From positions 434,001 through 498,000 of the forward strand of contig NZ_BMKD01000001.1 in the NCBI RefSeq assembly GCF_014643835.1: a DNA stretch of 64,000 nucleotides, written 5' to 3'. The position numbers and the translations under genes were made by a program. A model generated the notes under the pieces. That model saw only the letters and a list, made by a program, of their open reading frames with translations, was not told the DNA's origin and did no database searches. Numbering within the stretch: position 1 is the stretch's first letter; every line of letters begins with the position of its first letter. Positions 36,259 through 44,627 of the stretch are shown here, one piece after another. This DNA comes from Mucilaginibacter rubeus (GTDB taxonomy: Bacteria > Bacteroidota > Bacteroidia > Sphingobacteriales > Sphingobacteriaceae).

Positions 36259-37398
36259 ATGCCTAAACGTCCGAAAATACTCCTGGTTGATGATAGCCCG
36301 CTGATTTTGATGGTTATAGGGCAGGCTTTGGAAAAAGAGGGTTTTATTAGCCGCAAGGCAGGTAATGTAGAGGAAGCTATGAAGGCGCTTGAAAATGAGA
36401 TCCCCGATTTGATTTTGTCCGATTATCAAATGCCCGGTACAGATGGTTTTGCATTCAGGCAGCATTTAATGACTGTACCTGAGTATAAAAATATCCCCTT
36501 TATGTTTTTAACATCAGTTACCGATCACGCTCACATGATAGCGGGGATCAGTCTTGATGCTATTGACTACATTGATAAGGATACACCCATTGTGGTCATT
36601 ATCTCAAAGATCAATAATTTTTTGAACAGCATCCGCGAACGCCACGAACACACGATCAGGGAGCTGAGCAGCGCCGCTATAGCCTTAAATTTGTATTCCG
36701 TTCCGCAGGAAATACCCCGTATTAATGGCTTTGAAATAGATTTCTGGCATAAATCGTTTGAGAATTACCCTGGCGGAGATTTTATTGATGTGTTAACTAT
36801 AAATAACAGGTATACTTTTATTATCCTGGGCGATGTGATGGGCAAAAAATGGGGAGCGTGGTTTTTTTCATTCGGCTATCTGAGCTATATAAGGGCCGCT
36901 GTAAGGATATGTGTTTCGGAAGGGGACGTATCAACCAAAAGTATCATGCAAAAAATCAACTCGGTAATTTATCATGACCCGGTTGTGAGTGACGTGTTGT
37001 CGACGCTTTCACTTGTCAGGATCGATCCGGAGAATGAAACGCTAAGTTATACCGGCGCGGGCGACTTGCCGCTGTTGTATTTTAGCTCCAGGGAAAATAA
37101 ACTTAACAGGATTAACTCATCAGGTTTGTTGCTGGGGATTAGTAAAGAGGGCGGCTTTGATGAACATTTATTTACCATGCAGCCTGGTGATCAATTGATC
37201 ATGATAACAGATGGATTGATAGATAAAGAGACACCGGCAGGAAAGAAAACTGATCTGAACAGTTTTATTGATGAGATTGAAAAATATCTTGGTAAAACCA
37301 ATTCATTTGCAACCTTAAAATACGATGGCTTTTTGAACGAAAAAGCGAGAGAACAAATTGATGACTGCAGTTTAATATTTATTCAAAAAAACAGCTAA
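36259..37398 (+). CDS. Receiver-PP2C (SpoIIE/RsbU-type) phosphatase
   Basis: The start at 36259 (379 residues) puts the receiver domain at the N-terminus; an earlier ATG at 36220 would overlap the preceding gene. Residues 5-125 are a CheY-like receiver with D11-D12, phosphoacceptor D55, the switch Thr in MFLTS and Lys in YIDKD. Residues ~170-378 are a SpoIIE-type PP2C phosphatase: GGDFIDV, ILGDVMGKK, YTGAGDLPLLY and MITDGLID carry the metal-binding acidic residues. By family it dephosphorylates a STAS-domain antagonist when its receiver is phosphorylated. The predicted substrate is encoded by the very next gene, whose ATG follows its stop codon directly. Confidence 0.93.
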   Translation: MPKRPKILLVDDSPLILMVIGQALEKEGFISRKAGNVEEAMKALENEIPDLILSDYQMPGTDGFAFRQHLMTVPEYKNIPFMFLTSVTDHAHMIAGISLDAIDYIDKDTPIVVIISKINNFLNSIRERHEHTIRELSSAAIALNLYSVPQEIPRINGFEIDFWHKSFENYPGGDFIDVLTINNRYTFIILGDVMGKKWGAWFFSFGYLSYIRAAVRICVSEGDVSTKSIMQKINSVIYHDPVVSDVLSTLSLVRIDPENETLSYTGAGDLPLLYFSSRENKLNRINSSGLLLGISKEGGFDEHLFTMQPGDQLIMITDGLIDKETPAGKKTDLNSFIDEIEKYLGKTNSFATLKYDGFLNEKAREQIDDCSLIFIQKNS

Positions 37399-37734
37399 AT
37401 GATATTACGAACACATCTGCTTAATAATGCATTAATTGCGGATATTCAGCTTAAAGAGGCGAATTTGGCAAATGCTGAACAATTTAAGTCGGAACTGATG
37501 AGCCTGATCAATAAAGGAAATAAGTATGTTATTGTAAACTTTGAACAAGTAATATATGTTGACAGTTCTTTTTTAGGCGCATTGGTATCGGCTCTTAAAC
37601 TGGCCATGAACAACGGGGGAGACATTGCCGTAGTTGGTTTAAATAATGATATCAGGTCCTTGTTTCAATTGGTGCGGCTTGATAAGGTGTTCAGGATCTA
37701 TACAAATACACAGGAGGCTTTAACCGGGGCATAA
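37399..37734 (+). CDS. STAS-domain anti-sigma-factor antagonist-like protein
   Basis: A 111-residue STAS protein (SpoIIAA/RsbV type). The loop YVDSSFLGALVSAL places Ser56 or Ser57 at the known phosphoacceptor site. In partner-switching systems the unphosphorylated form binds the HATPase kinase and releases that kinase's other target. It has no linker or fused domain. It lies between its predicted phosphatase and kinase with no gap upstream and 14 bases downstream. Confidence 0.92.
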   Translation: MILRTHLLNNALIADIQLKEANLANAEQFKSELMSLINKGNKYVIVNFEQVIYVDSSFLGALVSALKLAMNNGGDIAVVGLNNDIRSLFQLVRLDKVFRIYTNTQEALTGA

Positions 37735-37748
37735 ACGAATTTACTACC

Positions 37749-38300
37749 TTGAAAAAATTTGTTTTTAACAATGAAACCGAAGGTATTTATCCTTTAACTG
37801 TCCAAATCATTAATTATATCCAAAACATAACAAAAGATATACTTGATGACGACGCCGGCTTCAGGATAAAAACCATCCTGATTGAACTGCTTACTAATTC
37901 GCTCAAGCACATGGGCGATGATGTTACCAGGATCGGGATCGATCTGAAAAATAACAAATTATATATAAGTAAACAGGATAAGGGAAGGCCGCTGCAAATT
38001 AATACCAGGCAGGCATTGTTAACCTGGCCGTTAACGTACAGCAAATTTACCCAAAACGAAATTGCTATTTACGGCGATGACTTCGGTACATTAAAAGGAC
38101 GGGTAAAAAACAGTAATCAGTTAGAATTTTTTACAGAAGACCTCGATGTGCGGTATGTTAACAAGGAAACCATTATGGGGTTAAATGAACATTATGGCCT
38201 GATGATCATTGCACGTGCCAGCGATGCGTTTAACTACAAACATAAACCTGATACAGGCGTGAATACATTTACCTCGGTAATTGAACTTAAACAGCGTTAG
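37749..38300 (+). CDS. HATPase protein of the RsbW/SpoIIAB-like type, TTG start
   Basis: A 183-residue GHKL-fold ATPase. The N-box ELLTNSLKH (E46, N50) is well preserved; the G1-like box is DKGRP rather than DxGxG. It has no histidine kinase dimerisation domain, which fits a serine kinase acting on the adjacent STAS protein. Translation starts at TTG. The protein is longer than RsbW (about 150 residues), with an extra C-terminal region that includes GLMIIARASDAF. No sigma-B type factor is encoded nearby, so its output partner is unknown. Confidence 0.8.
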   Translation: MKKFVFNNETEGIYPLTVQIINYIQNITKDILDDDAGFRIKTILIELLTNSLKHMGDDVTRIGIDLKNNKLYISKQDKGRPLQINTRQALLTWPLTYSKFTQNEIAIYGDDFGTLKGRVKNSNQLEFFTEDLDVRYVNKETIMGLNEHYGLMIIARASDAFNYKHKPDTGVNTFTSVIELKQR

Positions 38301-38438
38301 GCATCATTGCATAATTTCTGAAGGCCTTTGTTAATGGGTTAGGGTATTCTATATAAGTGACCGAACTACAACCATCAGAGAAAAAACTTTCGGCAAAGTA
38401 ATATATTATTGGGCAATTAATTATCACACTCGTTTTCG

Positions 38439-39653
38439 CTATTTCACAGCTGTCTCTTCGTTTACCGGTTCTGCAGGAGCATTATCGTGCGGTGTATGAA
38501 TAAACTTTTTGTTTGCCCCTTTTAACTTAAACAGAAGTAAAAACATGGTAAAAAATATAAGCGGCAGTTTAAGCATGGCTTCTAAAAGTTTTCTATTATA
38601 AAACGATGTTGGTATGGCAACTATGATGCCAAGGTAACAAGCCACTGTTGCCCCGAGCCACAAATGCCAGTGCGGGCCTATGCCCGGAGTAAAAAAAGAG
38701 ATCAATAGCATAAAAGGCATCAGGCCAAGCATTAATACGCGCGGCAGGATAGCCATCTGATAAATCTCATTCACGTAGTCAAAATTGCCGCGGAAAAATT
38801 GGGCCGGCGCGGTTGCTCCATACTTTTTAAGCAAGTTAAACTGAGCCGAAAGCCAGCGCTTACGCTGCTTTTCAAACACTGCGGGATTACTCACTTTTTC
38901 ATCGTAGATATACGCTTTTTCTGCATAAGCAACATGGATCTTATCACGGGTCAATAATAAGCCCATTTCCTTGTCAAACCCGCCCACGGCATCAATACGC
39001 GACATTACATTTACAAACAGGTTGTACTCCAAGGCCATACCCGAACCTATAATGGCTGCCGAAAAATTAAACAATTGCTGCGATTTTCTGAAAATGTGAT
39101 TGTTAACTTCTTCGCTTACAGCATCAAGTATTGCTACCTGTGTGTTTGAGTTTTTTGCTACCCTATGGCCCTGCACCACCCGGTGACCTGCTTGTAAATA
39201 GTTGTTGATCTGGTATAGGTAATCGGACGCGGCAATGTTATCAATGTCAAAAACAACCGCGGCATCAAATCCAACCGCCGTGTTTTCAATGGCTTTGTTC
39301 AGCGCTTTTGATTTGGTGCTGGTTTCAAAAACCACCTCTACTACCTGCAAAGGCATCTGCTTTAATTTAACAATGGTTTCAGGTTTCATGGAGTCGGCTA
39401 TCACACAAACCGTGAACATATCTTTAGGGTAATCGATAGTTAGTGCCGCCGCCGCCGAGTTTAAAATAATTTCATCTTCTTTATAAGCACAGATATAAAC
39501 TATGAATTTACTGAGTGCGGTGGCTGTAGCAGGCGGTTTGATGGGGATTAATTTTCCGAATACCGAAAATACAAACAGGTACAGGCTATATACACCAAGG
39601 TATATAAACAGCAAAATGGCGATTAGGGATGCTATGAATTTAATGATTTCCAT
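38439..39653 (-). CDS. Membrane-bound family 2 glycosyltransferase with QxxRW-like motif
   Basis: A 404-residue GT2 synthase: one N-terminal membrane segment (~5-30), catalytic domain with VYICAYKEDEII, VFDIDNIA (metal site) and EKQRKRWL, equivalent to the QxxRW of processive synthases, then two or three C-terminal membrane segments (~300-375). The cytoplasmic tail is short and acidic. It probably builds or extends the exopolysaccharide backbone. It is the last gene of the ten-gene polysaccharide operon. Confidence 0.88.
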   Translation of the reverse strand: MEIIKFIASLIAILLFIYLGVYSLYLFVFSVFGKLIPIKPPATATALSKFIVYICAYKEDEIILNSAAAALTIDYPKDMFTVCVIADSMKPETIVKLKQMPLQVVEVVFETSTKSKALNKAIENTAVGFDAAVVFDIDNIAASDYLYQINNYLQAGHRVVQGHRVAKNSNTQVAILDAVSEEVNNHIFRKSQQLFNFSAAIIGSGMALEYNLFVNVMSRIDAVGGFDKEMGLLLTRDKIHVAYAEKAYIYDEKVSNPAVFEKQRKRWLSAQFNLLKKYGATAPAQFFRGNFDYVNEIYQMAILPRVLMLGLMPFMLLISFFTPGIGPHWHLWLGATVACYLGIIVAIPTSFYNRKLLEAMLKLPLIFFTMFLLLFKLKGANKKFIHTPHDNAPAEPVNEETAVK

Positions 39654-39710
39654 GTGTTTTATTGCTAAACCCTGTTTGTATTAATTAGCAGCAGGTTGTA
39701 TTATTAAAAA

Positions 39711-40928
39711 TTAACTTTTCGGTTTATTGTTCAAATTTGTTGCCAGCAAACTTTTGATCTCTGTTATACGGTGCTCCCATGTATTTTGTGCGGCTATTTT
39801 TAATCTTTTTTGTTGTAAAAAAGGAGTGTCGTTTAACGATAAATTAAGGGCAGCAGAAAATTCATCAACATTTTTGCAGATATATACGCTGTCGCCGGTA
39901 AACTCTTCTAAATCTTCGTTAAAATCAGTGATCACTACCGGCCGGCCCGAGCCCAGGTATTCAAATAACTTAAGCGGAAAAATGGAACTGCTTACGTCAT
40001 CTTTTTTAAAGGGGATAATAGCCACATCAAATCCTTTAAGTACGGCAGGCAACTGCTCATAAAGTACTGCTCCTTTTTTGAAAATATTAGGCGCATTAAA
40101 AGCAGGGTTGTTTTCATAATCTTTACCAACCGGCCCTACAAATACAAAGTTTTTATCGGGATTTTGTTCGAGTAGCTGTGTTAGTAAATTATAATCAATA
40201 CGTCGTTCAATATTGCCAAAATAACCGATTATCGGTTTAGGGATATCAAAAAGGATATCTGCTACAGGCAACGCCGGATCCAGCGCTTTTTGACTATGGC
40301 CGATGTCGGCTGCATTCGGTACGAAGTACGAGTTAGGATTAAGTTTTGCTTTTGCGTTGCGTAACTCTTTACTGGTGCTGATCACCAGATCCATATCTTT
40401 CACCAATATATCTTCGGATATAAGGCCGTGACGAATTTGGTATTCCTCAATAAGCGGATCAACGCAATGATAAACTTTTAATAATGGTTTCAATTTCAAC
40501 AACCGGTGCATGGTTGGATAGTAAAACGCATAGGAGTTGATAAAGATGTAGTCCTTTATTTTAAGGCTCTTAATAATTTTATTGAGCCTCGCCGCTACAA
40601 TTCGTTCGTTCACCTTTACGGCCAGCCGATAGACAGCTCCTTCGGGCAATGAATTGATCGACGGCACCGGAGGCGTAATAATAATCTTTAAATTAGGGAT
40701 CTCTGTTTGGATAAAACTATTTTTGGGAGAAAAGAAGTGCGGTTTGCGTGCTTTATAGCCCGGCGTATTTTTAAACTGGATATAATCTTTCCAGGTATAG
40801 GGCCTGTCAACATAATACACGTAGTTATCTTTGGCCAAATGTTTGGCCATAGTATAGTTTGTTGATTCGAGGCGGCTATCAAACTGCATTTGCGAAAATA
40901 TTACGATATGCCGGTTTTTAAGCTCCAT
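39711..40928 (-). CDS. Family 1/4-type glycosyltransferase
   Basis: A 405-residue GT-B enzyme without membrane segments. The N-terminal half begins IVIFSQMQFDSRLESTNY. The C-terminal half has GYFGNIERRIDYNLL, FVGPVG and AIIPFKKDDVSSSIFPLKLFEYLGSGRPVV, where the E of FEYLGSG is the nucleotide-sugar-binding acid of GT4 enzymes. It resembles the TuaH-like group from teichuronic acid clusters. It lies 9 bases after the flippase gene. Confidence 0.9.
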   Translation of the reverse strand: MELKNRHIVIFSQMQFDSRLESTNYTMAKHLAKDNYVYYVDRPYTWKDYIQFKNTPGYKARKPHFFSPKNSFIQTEIPNLKIIITPPVPSINSLPEGAVYRLAVKVNERIVAARLNKIIKSLKIKDYIFINSYAFYYPTMHRLLKLKPLLKVYHCVDPLIEEYQIRHGLISEDILVKDMDLVISTSKELRNAKAKLNPNSYFVPNAADIGHSQKALDPALPVADILFDIPKPIIGYFGNIERRIDYNLLTQLLEQNPDKNFVFVGPVGKDYENNPAFNAPNIFKKGAVLYEQLPAVLKGFDVAIIPFKKDDVSSSIFPLKLFEYLGSGRPVVITDFNEDLEEFTGDSVYICKNVDEFSAALNLSLNDTPFLQQKRLKIAAQNTWEHRITEIKSLLATNLNNKPKS

Positions 40929-40937
40929 ATAACTTGC

Positions 40938-42281
40938 TTATTCAGTTAGTCGTTTTCCTTTTATTTTGCCCATCACAACACCTATAAGCTCTTTTAATTC
41001 GATGTAGCCTAAAACAAAGATGTCGGATATTTTAAACTGAAGATGTTTTTTTAATGCCCAGTAACCAAATATAGCACCGGTAGCAAAGGTAAAGATAGAA
41101 GCAACTGCTACCGCATACAAGTTGTGGAATATGAGAATTCCCGTAAAATCGCCTATTATGTTAACAGTTAGCATCAGGAACACTTTGATCATGTTAAGAT
41201 GTGGTTTGTTGATGATATCAAGCGTTATCCCGAAAAACCTGTCGATAGGCAACAGCATTACATAACACATAAAAATCCTGAAGATATTGCCTGCATCAGA
41301 ATGCTGGTATTTAGCTCCGAACAAGAGTCCGATAATAAGGTCGGCAGCAACAAAACAGATCACAGCGATAGGGGTAAGCGCTATGGTCAGCATGCCTGCA
41401 TATTTTTTCATGATATAGGTGACATATTTTTGATCGCCCCGCTGTACAGCTGCCGACATTACCGGCAATGCAGTAGAAATGAAAGCCCTTAGCGGGATTT
41501 CAAAAATCTCCATAAGTCGTTGCGGAATGTAATAAACAGCCAACAGATCGGGGCTGAACATAGGCTTTACGATAAACGTATCAGAGCTCCTGAGCAGGTA
41601 TGAACTTATAGATGTGCCTACACTGTATTTACCAAAATGGGCCATTTGTTTTATTGTAGCCCAGTTTTTGTGTGCTATGGTTTTTACCTTAGCCCAGCCT
41701 GTAATAATGCAAATAACGCTGCTTAACAGGTTAGCTGTAAAGTAACAATATATAGTTGTTTCAAAATTTGATTTGCCCGCAACGGCAACGCCAACCACCA
41801 GCGCCAGAAAACCTCCCTGGTTCATTAATTGCAAGGTGAACATTTTATCAAAGCGCTCTTCGGCCTGGAGCGTCCAAAGGCTCACCGCCGATGGGAGTGT
41901 GCATAAATAAATGATACTGAACCATTTAAGTGTAATTCCTATATCAGCATCCGGATTGGTGTAAATAAAATAGATCAGGAGATTTACGACGGCAAATACA
42001 CAGGTGACCATAAAACCCAGGTACCAGGCGGATCCTGATATGTTTTTCATTCTTTCGGATGTGGAGCCCGAATAAAATTTAATGACCGATGTTTGCAGAA
42101 AACCCGTGCGAAAGGTATCGGCCAGTGTAAATACAATCTGGAAAAATACATAGTTGCCAAAGGCGGGTTTACTTAAGCGGCGGGCCAGCAGTGATAGTAT
42201 TACCATTCCCAAAACCGGTAATACGGCGTTAGTCGCCAGTGAAAGCGTGTGTTTGTTTATTAATTTTTTAAATAAACTCAT
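40938..42281 (-). CDS. Wzx-like polysaccharide flippase
   Basis: A 447-residue integral membrane protein with about 12-14 hydrophobic segments, starting KHTLSLATNAVLPVLGMVILSLLARRLSKPAFGNYVFFQ, the usual first helix and loop of the PST/MviN-type oligosaccharide flippases. It should move the lipid-linked repeat unit across the inner membrane. It lies 10 bases after the acetyltransferase gene. Confidence 0.9.
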   Translation of the reverse strand: MSLFKKLINKHTLSLATNAVLPVLGMVILSLLARRLSKPAFGNYVFFQIVFTLADTFRTGFLQTSVIKFYSGSTSERMKNISGSAWYLGFMVTCVFAVVNLLIYFIYTNPDADIGITLKWFSIIYLCTLPSAVSLWTLQAEERFDKMFTLQLMNQGGFLALVVGVAVAGKSNFETTIYCYFTANLLSSVICIITGWAKVKTIAHKNWATIKQMAHFGKYSVGTSISSYLLRSSDTFIVKPMFSPDLLAVYYIPQRLMEIFEIPLRAFISTALPVMSAAVQRGDQKYVTYIMKKYAGMLTIALTPIAVICFVAADLIIGLLFGAKYQHSDAGNIFRIFMCYVMLLPIDRFFGITLDIINKPHLNMIKVFLMLTVNIIGDFTGILIFHNLYAVAVASIFTFATGAIFGYWALKKHLQFKISDIFVLGYIELKELIGVVMGKIKGKRLTE

Positions 42282-42291
42282 GTATCATGTT

Positions 42292-42906
42292 TTACGCTTT
42301 CTCCCACAATTGTGTTGTAAAATTATATTGTTTTATTACTTTGGCGGGGTTGCCCACTGCTACCGAATAAGGCGGGATATCCCTTGTAACCACACTGCCG
42401 GCCCCAATAACCGAATGTTTACCTATAGTTACACCGGCGGTTACCACACAATTAGCGCCTATCCACACATTATCATCAATAGTAATTAGTTGGGTGGTTA
42501 CTTTTTGATGGCGGGGCGGTATACTTACGTCCTGATATCCATGATTAAGGCCGGATATTACAACATGCTGCGCGGTCATGCTGAAATTGCCTATTTTAAC
42601 CGGGCCAATTACTACCGTACCGATGCCAACGCCTGATCCTTCGCCGATAAATACATCGCCAACGCCGTTATTGATCACAGCGAAGTCTTCCACAATACTT
42701 TTTGCGCCAAGGGAAAACTTGTTAAACGGAAAAAGGTCCATCCGTGCATTAAACCTTACTACACTGTTTTTACCCCGGTGATGGAAAAAGCGGTTAAGTA
42801 TCAGCCTAACCCAAAGCCTTGGCCTCGACTGTCCGGGCGGAATAAGCATCCAGTGGACTAATTTTTTTAATTTGGGATTTGATTTTATGGATGATACAAA
42901 TGACAT
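42292..42906 (-). CDS. Left-handed beta-helix acetyltransferase
   Basis: A 204-residue hexapeptide-repeat protein of the maltose/galactoside acetyltransferase-like type (WcaF/VatD group). Repeats such as [35 protein letters not shown] and [29 protein letters not shown] form the coils, and the final APxxVxxGNPAK-like segment is diagnostic. It would O-acetylate a sugar of the repeat unit with acetyl-CoA. Confidence 0.92.
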   Translation of the reverse strand: MSFVSSIKSNPKLKKLVHWMLIPPGQSRPRLWVRLILNRFFHHRGKNSVVRFNARMDLFPFNKFSLGAKSIVEDFAVINNGVGDVFIGEGSGVGIGTVVIGPVKIGNFSMTAQHVVISGLNHGYQDVSIPPRHQKVTTQLITIDDNVWIGANCVVTAGVTIGKHSVIGAGSVVTRDIPPYSVAVGNPAKVIKQYNFTTQLWEKA

Positions 42907-42930
42907 CTGCTTAATTAATTAGTATTGTCC

Positions 42931-44418
42931 CTATACTATTTTTTTTAATTGCTCCTGCTCCTGGTTGTCAAGGCGCTTGCATACTACAAGGATGGATATG
43001 GCCAGGTAGAACAGGATGTTTGATGGGTATTGAACGATAGCCTGCTGCGGAAAGTTACCAATATTGAACGCGAACAAGATTAGCAACATAGCCAGGCAGT
43101 AGTTTTTAAGTTCGGGATTTTTGATACTAAAGTAAAAGTTTATCCCCGTTTTAAGCACTACAAAAAACAGTGTACAAAATAAGATGAGCCCGATCCAGCC
43201 CATTTCAACAGCTACGCGCACATAACCGCTGTCGGGCGGGAATTTGGCTAACATGGAGTTTGGTGAAAACTTACGGCCCCAAACGCCTACAGAACCTAAG
43301 CCGCCACCAATAGGGTGGGAAAGGATATAAGGCTTGATCCTCCTTTGATTTTCAGCACGGACGTTGTAAGATGCGTCATCGGATGGGTTAAAAGCTGTTT
43401 GAAACCGCTTGATCAATGGGTTGGAGGTCGGCATTACTATCAAAATGCCGAGCATGCCTCCTGCCACAAGTGTGAAAAATAAAACCCGTTTGTTGAAGTT
43501 TAAAACGGCCAGCATGGAAAGCGCTCCCGGTACCAATACATAGGCAGCCCTTGTACCGGAATAGAGCATAACATATAAGAAGAAAGCAGCTATAAAGCCC
43601 AGTAATATTTTGCGTTTGACAGGTAATTTGCCCATAATGAGTACAACACAGAGCAATGCGCCTATAACCATGTTGTATGAAAATGTAACAGGGTCAGAGA
43701 AGATGGCAAATTTACGCATATGACCGTTGATGAACAACAAGCTTACACGGGTAGGGTCAGAATACAGGTATCGGCGCTCGAATGAAAAAAAACCTATATT
43801 TTCTTGTTGAAAAGCAGAAATTCCCGCCAGTATATCCAGCAATAACCAAAGCTTTAAAAGCGTTTTTATAAACTTTACTGTGCGGATCTGGTAAACAAAA
43901 ACAAAATACATCAGCATAATGAAACCCACAGTCCGAACGGTATAAATCCAGGCCAGCCGCGATGCGGCTGCAGGGTTTACAAACTCAAACATATTGTAAG
44001 CCAGCCATACCAATATCATGTAGCTGATAGGATTTTTAAAATAGGTCCAGTTTTGTTCGGTGCGCTGTTTTATAAAAAAACCAAGGATAAGCAGATAGGT
44101 GGTTACATCCATCAATGTACCGATGGGTACTCCGCTTGGTAATAATTCAGCAACGTAACTGATGAAAAATGCACCTATGATCAGCGCGCAAATGCCGAAT
44201 TCGGGATAAACGGTAATGGCAAATACAATAGGTAAACCTATAGTTATCGCTAAAACAGCACCTACCCCTATAAATCCAAGCTTATAGGTTAAAAAACTTA
44301 TCACAAGTGAGATAATCAGCAGAAAAAACAGGGCAAACGGATGCGAAAACTTTTGAATCAGAAGCGCTTTCCAAAAGTTTTGCTTAATTTCAGTATTACC
44401 TGTTGGTTCATTGCGCAT
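42931..44418 (-). CDS. Wzy-like O-antigen polymerase/ligase
   Basis: A 495-residue membrane protein with about 12 hydrophobic segments and a large loop between the penultimate helices containing NPSDDASYNVRAENQRRI and HPIGGGLGSVGVWGR, features of the Wzy_C/O-antigen ligase family. SGTRAAY in the preceding helix-loop is also typical. It should polymerise the exported repeat units in the periplasm. It lies 24 bases after the small membrane protein gene. Confidence 0.9.
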   Translation of the reverse strand: MRNEPTGNTEIKQNFWKALLIQKFSHPFALFFLLIISLVISFLTYKLGFIGVGAVLAITIGLPIVFAITVYPEFGICALIIGAFFISYVAELLPSGVPIGTLMDVTTYLLILGFFIKQRTEQNWTYFKNPISYMILVWLAYNMFEFVNPAAASRLAWIYTVRTVGFIMLMYFVFVYQIRTVKFIKTLLKLWLLLDILAGISAFQQENIGFFSFERRYLYSDPTRVSLLFINGHMRKFAIFSDPVTFSYNMVIGALLCVVLIMGKLPVKRKILLGFIAAFFLYVMLYSGTRAAYVLVPGALSMLAVLNFNKRVLFFTLVAGGMLGILIVMPTSNPLIKRFQTAFNPSDDASYNVRAENQRRIKPYILSHPIGGGLGSVGVWGRKFSPNSMLAKFPPDSGYVRVAVEMGWIGLILFCTLFFVVLKTGINFYFSIKNPELKNYCLAMLLILFAFNIGNFPQQAIVQYPSNILFYLAISILVVCKRLDNQEQEQLKKIV

Positions 44419-44442
44419 GAAGTAGTAACTCTTTTTATAAAT

Positions 44443-44580
44443 TTACAGGAACAAGATCTTCACAGCCCATACAAATACACTGATAAACGCAAATACTATA
44501 GCCGCTTTGCGTGTTTTTTTTTGAAGCGGACTTAAATCTCCAAACGGATCCTTTTTAGGTTTGGGAGGGTCAATTCTCAT
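44443..44580 (-). CDS. Small single-span membrane protein (45 residues)
   Basis: The minus strand reads ATG at 44578-44580 through TAA at 44443-44445. The product has a basic, Pro-rich cytoplasmic-looking N-terminus (MRIDPPKPKKDPFGDLSP), a KKTRK patch and one hydrophobic segment (residues ~27-45) that runs to the end. It fills the 209-base space between the Wzc-like and Wzy-like genes, with 47 and 24 base gaps, in the same direction. No family recognised; the position suggests a small subunit of the polymerase/co-polymerase complex. Confidence 0.65.
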   Translation of the reverse strand: MRIDPPKPKKDPFGDLSPLQKKTRKAAIVFAFISVFVWAVKILFL

Positions 44581-44627
44581 TTTAAGTAACGTTAAGTATA
44601 TGAACCGGTGTTGCGCGCTTCGTTCAA

